Shown: in pieces, positions 53,701-62,700 of the stretch | Layout of the letters: each line of letters starts with the position of its first letter | How positions within the stretch are numbered: position 1 is the stretch's first letter | Notes under the pieces: generated by a model | What the model was told of the DNA's origin: nothing | Databases searched by the model: none | The model's input: only the letters and a program-made list of their open reading frames with translations | Origin: Taenia hydatigena | Lineage: Eukaryota; Platyhelminthes; Cestoda; Cyclophyllidea; Taeniidae | Length of the DNA: 64,000 bases | Direction of reading: 5' to 3' | Assembly: GCA_036345935.2 (NCBI GenBank) | Contig: JADWOT020001562.1 | Span: 868,001 to 932,000, forward strand | Made by a program: the position numbers and the translations under genes

Positions 53701-56700
53701 TCTCATTACCAACGGGAACAGCCAATTTCCTCGCCGTGTCCTTAACTAAATTGGGAATTCCCTTGATACTGCAGTAACGTTCATTTATTTTTGTGCCCCC
53801 ATAACCTACTCAACTAAGAATAGTTACCACGGTTGCCAACTTCTATTCATCTGAGTTGACTTTCTGCGATTGTGGTGGGCGAGTTAACCGGGTTGCCCAT
53901 TTGTACACCCTTTTTCGGATCGGTTTGTTATTTACTCTCACCGGTTTAGTAGCATGCGTGAGATATTATCGTGCCGCCCAGAACTCTATGATGATACGTA
54001 TTGCTCACCCTCTCTTGCTGTTTTAAAGAGAGCTAGCTAATTAGTGCACCATGGAACTGACTGAAACCCCTTTTATCTTTTGATTGGCAAGCGCTTTTTG
54101 ACTTAGTTATTGCTCCTCTTATCAGATTTAATCCATTTTTGGACCATTTCTACTTGAGGAAGTAAGCTTTATGCGAGTCAGCAAGGTGTTAACGAAAGTT
54201 CAGTCAGTTACAAGTTGCCAACTCTCGTACCGGATCAATTTTGCGAATTTAAAGAGGAACTATTAAAGCACATGCCTGAAGGTACTTCGTTGTCGCACAA
54301 TTACTTACCTAATGACGATCTCATCGCCACTTAGAATAGGTTAGATTTGAGACTTGGTTTTACTCGTGAGTTGATTGTAACAAACTGGGGCTTTAGCGGG
54401 ACTTGGCCGCTGGACATCTGAAGCGCTTTTTTACCTTCCTATCCTTGCTTCTTTTCGCATTCATTGCGAGGAGATTGCGTTCAAAGGAAATGCATGAATG
54501 ATATTCCATCACACGTAGAGCTACGGAAAGGTTAGTCTATATGTGGTTCGTCGGTGCACTGGGCTGTCTGGTTTGCATACTGTTCTGAAAGGCGAGATGC
54601 CTTTCGCTGACACTTTGGCTATTAAGTCAAATTGTAAGAGGTAGCGTCCACCGATGAGATAATAAAATCTCTTTTCGGAGGTCGCCGAATGCATTCATGG
54701 ATTCAACTTGATTCGTGATTGGTTGAGCTCTGGGCGTTTCTAGGCTTTCTGTTTTTCACGACAGGAAGTAAACACATCCATGTCAAGGTGGTGGCATCGA
54801 GGTAGATGAGGTTACTTTTCGAGCAAAATTGGGCTGATTGTTAAAACTAGGAAATAGTCTTTCTCGCGCCCGCTTGCCTTCTTTGTGAACTAAAAATGCC
54901 ATTCTAGGAGAAACAATGGGTACCAGAATCAAAGCTGAAGCATTTGCTCGTGAGTACGGACACGGTTGCCTTCTCGAAAAGACAGGGACTTTGGAATCGA
55001 TGCCTTCCGAAGTGGCTGTTGTGCAGTGAGCCAATCCAAAATCTCAACTTAATGGTTCCTTTAGTGCCTTTGAGATAAAGGCAAATATTCGTACTGATAA
55101 AGTACATCTTTATGACATGCTGACCAATCAGATGACAATGCCAACGAGAGCTCAAACTGCTGAACGTTGTAAAATGTTGGAAGACAAACACAAAGGTGTA
55201 ATTTACCAGGCATTTTTAAAACTGAAATCGGGAAGTCTTTTTGACCCAAAATCCCCTTGCTTAAAGCCTCATCGACGATGCTTTTTAGTTGGTGAAGTGA
55301 GAATAGCATGTACTTCCTAATCAGTTAAACCGAGAAAGTCCATTTTGTCGGTCGTTGCTGATCTGGATTACTGGTGCGGCAGCTACGTGATTGATAACCA
55401 TAATCGCTTGAAATTGTCTGAGCTGGTTGCATCTAAGGTGGGCATAACTCCTCGTTTCCAGTGTCACGGAGTCATTTGAATACGTTCTGCTCTTTTTTCA
55501 CCTCATTTTCTATGCAACAAAGGATGCATGAATGCTTGATTACTTCTTGGACACTTCATCTCGACCCTTCATGGATCTTGCGTTCCCTTTGCTTCATGAA
55601 GCCGTACTCAAGACTTCGTGTTTAGTTTTATAGCTCCTTGTAGCTGCATCAAAGGACGCGATTTTTTACAAGTACTTGGGTGGCTAATGAACTCGCAGCG
55701 TTGAAGGTCAAACCTTCGGACGACTTCCGGTAGACGAGTTTAATAATCTTGACCGCAAGTGGGCTGCTTGTCATATGGCAGACCTGACCAGGACAGTGGG
55801 TAAGATAGCTGAACTGGAAGCAGTCTAGCGGTGTCAATCAGATGCATCCAACTTTAAGTAGAAGCTACATTTAGCGTATTTATCACTTTCTTAAAATTAG
55901 CAAATTAATTGGACATCGAAGCGGCCATGTCGTTGGAACTGTCTGACCTTTATGGCATGGATTTATCAAGACGTGTCTTCCCATCATCGTCGCGTTCTAT
56001 TTGCTGGATCCAGTTAGAGTAGTTTTTTGATAACTGCTCCCTTGTTTTTGAAAAAGACTACGATTTGCCAAGAGGTTTGGATCTGCAAGGGTTATTTGAA
56101 GTTAATCGTTACTCATTGCAATCGGCAGACCTTCATGCTAACAGAGAAAGGATGGTATTTACCCAAATCGCCGCAGGGAAGGCAAATATTCACGACGGTC
56201 GGCGAGTTGCAATGAGATTTGGCGTTCTCTGAGGGTGGCATTGTTTGTAATGAATCATGGCAGACTGAATATTGGAATCACGTTGGTTTTCGGCAATTAC
56301 TCCCATTTCGAGGTCTGTATCATGGACAGTGGTGGAGTGGTGTTGGGCTTGAATCAGTCCAAGTACTCGGTATGGGGATGGGGATGGCATTTCCCTGACG
56401 CCGGTCTCTTCACTCTCCCAAAATTCGGCTCCGCGCTTGCCGTCTACGCTACCAGTCTTTCAAGCCCTCTTTACGCTTATTATAAGGCCACTTCCTATTT
56501 CAGTCATCGAAGGAGAAGGTAGCTGTTGCGGATGGATCGATTTCTTGAAGCACGTAATCGAAGGACCAAACGAGCCTTCTGAACTGTTAGTAAATGCTTC
56601 CAATGTTAGGTTCCACATCATTCTTAGTAGTAAATCGAGACATGCTTTCAACATTTTTAATGATTTTCATTCAGCGATCTGGCGGCCCGCAACTGCCTAG

Positions 56701-59700
56701 TGGGCGATCAGTACACCATCAAGGTGGCCGACTTCGGCTTGGCGCGCTATATGCAACTGCATGAGGACACATACACCGCTCGTAATGGGGCCAAATTTCC
56801 CATCAAGTGGACTGCTCCCGAGGGGCTCGCCTATTTCCGCTTCTCCTCAAAGTAAGTCCTCCTCTTTTTACCTGAATTTAGCTATGTTTGTTTATTGCTC
56901 AAAATGTGATGAAATCGGAGTCAAATGGATCTGAAATAGATGAGTACTCGGAGAAAATCTGTTCTCAATTGTGTCTTTGATGTCTTTAAACACTTTCGAT
57001 GTTTTACGTACCTCAAATGCCACTTTCTACCGTTGGTTAAATTTTATACCTGCATGAACTGGTGCCTTCATTTGCCCCGTCCAGGTAGTTATAGGCGGCA
57101 TTCACTCGCCGTAATTGAATGGTTGAATAAGGTAATGAACTTGTTATTGGCTAGAGTCGTGTCAAGGCTGAGAGCTGACTTACTCATTTCGATGTCCCCC
57201 TTCTTTGTTTTGATGCGTCTTGGTTTTGATCCCTCCTGGTTTTCTGCGGGATGGAAGAGGGAACTTTTCCATTAGGCTGTGTTGTTACATTTGGAACATA
57301 TTTCATTTGGCCAAGCTGTCTTTACAGATACACTATCCATTTTGGCTGGTTTGTGCGGCCTGTGTCAAATTTGTCCTGCTAACAGTGACAGGTGGGGATT
57401 TTATTTTCAAAACTCTGAACTTACACGTTTCATAGTAAAAAATCAAATGACTGTAGAAGACTTCTTCATTTCTCACTCCAAAATGACAAAGGCTTTTGCA
57501 AAAAGTTTTGCTTCAGAAAGCCCAGACACAACTGTTCCCTACTGTTCATTCTACCCCATTTCATATGTGACTGCCTAGCGTTATTGCCAATAAAAGGTTA
57601 TATGGACCATCTAGAGCTTGGAGAAGCATCATCAACGCATCGCAGTGAGGCACTGCTTCATCCTATCCCGCCCTAAGGAGATGCGATATGAGGTCTCCTC
57701 AAAGGTCTAGTGCCACTCCGAGTGATTTGCTGGTCTTAACTGCATTTTCGTGGCCACCTTCGGGGTACATCAAGGTATGCCGAGGAGAGAGATAAAGGCG
57801 TGCATAGTTTTGTGGAAAGATTTAAAGCAAATCGTGAACCAACGATGTATTTCCTCGTTGAAAGTTGCACTATGACCATCCTCTCTGTCAGCAATCTAAG
57901 GAAGGGAAAAGCCAATTGGTCGTTTGAAAGCAATTCTAGGCATGCTAATCGTGATCTTTCGTCATTATTACCGAGAGCAAATGCTTTAGAAATAGTTTGT
58001 GCAACCTTTGAATGATTCATCATTGTTGAAACTGCTTTTGGGCTGTATGTTCTGCTACTGCATACCACATTCTCCCAATTAAGTGTGCGACAAATTTTCA
58101 CGTGAATTCTCTGCACCTTTTGGAACCGAGTTTCATTAGGTTCCTGAAGACGACAAGCTCGATTCCCATCGTCTTCCGATATGATAGTGCGAACTTGGGA
58201 GAGTTGAGAGTGCAGTATTATTGAGCTAGCACGTATCTATCGCTTCATAATAAGTCAAAGTAGTGGCATTGCAATGAGACATACCGAAGTACTCTATCTT
58301 TTGCTTGCTCATATTTCACTGCGTCAGGAAGTTACTTTGAGAGTCCTAATATCTGACCGTCCTACATTTAACCATCGGGTTGTTGAATTCATGTCATGTT
58401 GATCCGACTGAGGTGTCTTTTTATTTATCTAACTCATCACATTTTTAGACTCCATATGGTTCTCTTCCAGAATTAAATGGAGGTATTTCCATTTCATTGA
58501 ACAAACTCGGCACCCCATCCACACACTTCTATTCTGTCGTCTTGAATTGGTCGTGATGTTGGCCCAACCACTAAAATGGACCTAAGTCAGGCCATGACCT
58601 TAGGACGAACAGCACTTAAATAAGTGTCACAAAGCTGGACTTTCATTTCAAGGTCGTGTTTAGGCGCCTCATCTCTGTCCCCTTTCAGTGATGTTACCTC
58701 TCCCTGGATCGCCCATTTCACTTAACATCAAGTTAGCCTTTTTACATACTTCGTTCTGGCTCTCCTACATTGAAGACACAAATGTGTCATTTCACCTGAG
58801 CGCACATTGGAACTTGAATATCGGTTACCATTGCAGTCGGAGGCATTGTTAATATTGGTAATGGTTAACGACATTCTCAAAGGTCGAAAATGAACCCATA
58901 GAAATTACTACCGGTACTTTGGCCTTAGCCAGGGTAGCAGTGGTCGCAACTTCACCTCAATTTTTGCTGGACCAATCGGTGGTGTGTTCTACAAAGGTTT
59001 CTGCTGGCATGTCAGACAATCTGAATGATTGCAAACGTAACTAGTCGATGAGCTGCTGTGGCACAAGTATCACTTAGCCAACACAATAGGCGGTCCAAGA
59101 CCACAACGGCCTCAAAAAGGTGTATCAAGAGCTTCAACGGGTTTCAATACAGACGCCAACCCCTATAGTCGTGATTGTGGGCTGGGACTCGCTTAATGGA
59201 TCACTGGGAATCAGAAACGCCACCCAAATGAGGCGCGCAATCATTTTGTTCTGCGATACTTCTGCTGACGCTAAGAGTTCGAAGAGCAGACAGGCTTTTT
59301 CTTCATCCTTCTCGCTGTTGACCTTATTTACGGCTTTCGTGTGAACCTTTTACCCAGTCAGCCGTCCATCGACCTCAAAACCAATGCCTCAATGGGGCAG
59401 GAACGCTCTTGTCTCGAATCGTCTGAACTGACCACATTTGTTACACAACATTGCTATGAGCATTCTTTTTTGACTGAGAATCAAATCTGTTGAAAGTGCG
59501 GCCTTTTGTTACAAGCAGGTTTTGATTCTTGCAGATCATCTCAACTCAATTTCTTGCTGTTTTGTGGGATTTAATTAAGCCATTTACTGCCAGAAGACGA
59601 TGGTGTGTACTCCGCGTTTTTTTGTAGAACGGTAAGAGCAGGAAAATCCTAACTTCAACTTTCGTATTGAGGATTTGATTCCTTTTTTTCTTTGAAAACA

Positions 59701-62700
59701 AAAGTTTTTTGAACAGCAAATGTACGTATGTACCTTACCAGTGCAACAAACGGTGCGGCTGTTCACAAGATTCTAATCTACCTCGACGCATTCTATTTTA
59801 GGCGTTTCATTTTGACTGTGCCAAGTCAACCCTTTACCTGTGGGCCGACAGACGTTATTTTTTTTTCTGCGTCCAATCTAATCGGGGCGCTCTCTCCCCC
59901 CCCCCCCTTCGTCAAAGGCTTGCACTTTTCCCATTTGTTCGTGCTCCCAGATCCAGAGCCCGTATGCCAGCAGCTAACCCCTATGGACGTTATAAGGCAG
60001 ACGGATATGAAGGGGGCCTCATTATGCCTGCAGAAGGCCTGAGAAAAGGTGTGGAGGCCGAGTTATACTGTAATCGCAGAGGTTCTTTCAAGTCAAGCCT
60101 CACCTATCCATTGTTACAGTTCTCAGGACTGAAGGCGTTGTAAAATCCTAGCGCAATTTCAATAGGCGGGGTGATACCTACTGACCAAATGAAGGAGCTT
60201 ATCCAGACACCTAGTCGCTTTGGCTTTAACTTTAAATGGAGTCGGCCACACCCTTTGTGGTATTGGGGAATCCTGCGTTCCGTCGTCAGTATGATCCTGT
60301 GCTAAGGGCTGGTTCATGCAGGCGTGTCTGAGCAAATCAACCATCTCATTTGACAGGTCCGATGTGTGGGCATTTGGAGTTGTGCTTTGGGAACTGGCCA
60401 CCTACGGTCTCTCTCCATACCCTGGTGTGGAACTGCATGGAGTCTATCAACTTCTGGAAAAGGGTTACCGTATGCAACGTCCTCATGGCTGTCCTGAGTC
60501 CGTTTACAGTATCATGCTGCGATGTGAGTCACCGTTTTCTCTTGATTGCCTCGCTTCATTGAGTTGATATTTCACTTGCGACTTCTCTGCTTCTTCGTTT
60601 TAGGCTGGTCCTGGGAGGCAGCAGATCGTCCAACGTTTTCGTCAATCAAGGCGGAATTGGAGGAAATGTGGCGAACTATTGATATGACAGAGGGTAAGCT
60701 TTTCTATAAAGTGATAGTCTTTGAGTTGTTCCGGAGAGAATTATAAGTTGCAGGGCTGTGGAAGTGATTGCGTAGTAGTGCCCTTCTAGTACACACCTCT
60801 CATCTTCAAAACGTCGTGTCCGGTGCTCTTCATTGCCTTGTAATCAAGCGCAAGATGGGTTCAGTTGAAACTCTCAATTATCACTTCTTCTGTCAGCCGA
60901 AGTACTCGATCAGAGGGGGGATTTACCGTTTGGCAACCGTGCTAACAGCTGGGCGGTGTTCTACAATACATACATCCCGTATGCCATCTGCCCAGAAGCA
61001 ATAGCGATTCTCACGAGCTGCATAATGGAGAAGTAGCAATTCGGAAACGTATCTCTATTTCTACTTTTCCATCCGCCTTACTAGTCTGTCTCTTACCGTG
61101 CAATTGGAAGGACTTTCGGGAGCATCTTGAAACGTTCTTGATTAGACTACATCGATTCCGTGAAGTCTGAGTCCACTTCACCTCTGCAATTCCCAGGGTC
61201 ACTGTCGAAGGTCACCGCTTGGATATGGCCACTAGGCAGCAGAAACTGGATTTTTGGTATTTTTGCCTAGTGTATCAATACCACCACCTTTGTCGTGCTC
61301 AGGTTACTTCTGAGTCCTCTATAGGGCTTCCGCAAATAGAACCAGCTCCATTGTAATCGCATGACTGATGCTGATTTCCTCTGGAGGACGCGAAATGACT
61401 AACTTGCCCTTTCTCCTCTCATAGACAGGAAAGAGGAATTTCTCCACTCCCTGAAAGCATTATATCTTCCACTTGCACTGACAGCTAGCTCCCGTCTACT
61501 CCTCCCCCTCCACCTCGACATCTCCACTGTGACTCATCGTCCTTCCGTCACTCCGTGGTATAACCGCGTTGATGATGGCGGCTTAGGCAAAACGTTTTCC
61601 ACCCCTACGGTTCATAGTGGTAGTTTGATATTTGCGGGGGAGGAAATCAGGAATTTGGTTTGCAAGAGCTCTCGTCCCATTCGGTCATTGCCAAAATCTT
61701 CTAGGTTAAACTATGCCTCATGCAAGTTCGTTGTTCCCTTCTGAATCCGTCTTTTTCGGGCATCACCTTTTTAGTTGTGAGTAGTATCGTGTACGTTTGC
61801 TTTTCCCGCCACGCTCTCGGACACTATCACTTTGTATGTGAACGTCCTCCTTAAGCTTGAAATCACCATTCATGATTGCAGCCGCCACAAATGTTTGGTT
61901 TCTAGCCAAATTCCTGACAAATTCGCCTGCGCATATTTTTACACAATCCTGCTTGTTGGACGCACATTTTCGCATATTACTTTCAAATAAGCCCTTGTGT
62001 AGACAAGATTAATGCTTGTCTTGCAGTATTGAGGGGCCAATCGCGTTCTCCTCTTCGGTACACGTTCGACTTTAAAATTAGTTACTGCTTTTGAATTTCA
62101 CTAATCTATTTGGCTCTGTCCATCAGCGAAAAATCCGTTTTTCAGCCAGCTCATATTGGTAAAAAACAGTCGTCATACTTCCATTTTTTGTCAGCAATCT
62201 TATAAAGCGTCATGAAAGTAGCCGTGATGTGTAAGGGGCACTAACCACCTTCCTATCGTCCCTAATCCCTCGTCAAAAATGCTTCCTAGTGGGGAGTCAT
62301 GGTGCCTTTTTTGTCTAGGCGTCTAAACGATCTGGTCTTCTAATGAGCGTTGATAGATAGTTAAAACCATCGTGAATCGCACAAACGGTGGTTTGTTGGA
62401 GCAGTAATAGTGCAGATTCCCAATCGGTGTTACCACTACTCTAACCTTTCTTTGGAAATGCCGTCCTTGTGAATTTATGGATTAAGTGGTGGAAAGTTCA
62501 TGAGTTGAATAAAGCGATCCCACACAACTGTGCCATCACCTCGAAATGTCGAATAACGTGTTTTGCTAGCGAGTTCGTGGCGCCCACGCAATCGTACTTT
62601 ACCAAGCTGAGGTAACACAAGCTTGAATGTTTTCGGTGGTTTTTAGCACAAGTTGAAGTCGGCTATCAAAGTTTGACATTGAAGAGCTAGGCAAGGCACT

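Larger units (their letters stand above)
46461..56674 (+). other. ABL intron 7 (splits the HRD motif)
   Basis: 10,214 bp, the longest intron in the window. It holds R1 copies f, g and h, three R3 repeats (about 51,605-54,150), and a decayed coding-like stretch at about 54,200-55,830. No intact nested gene was found. Confidence 0.8.
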
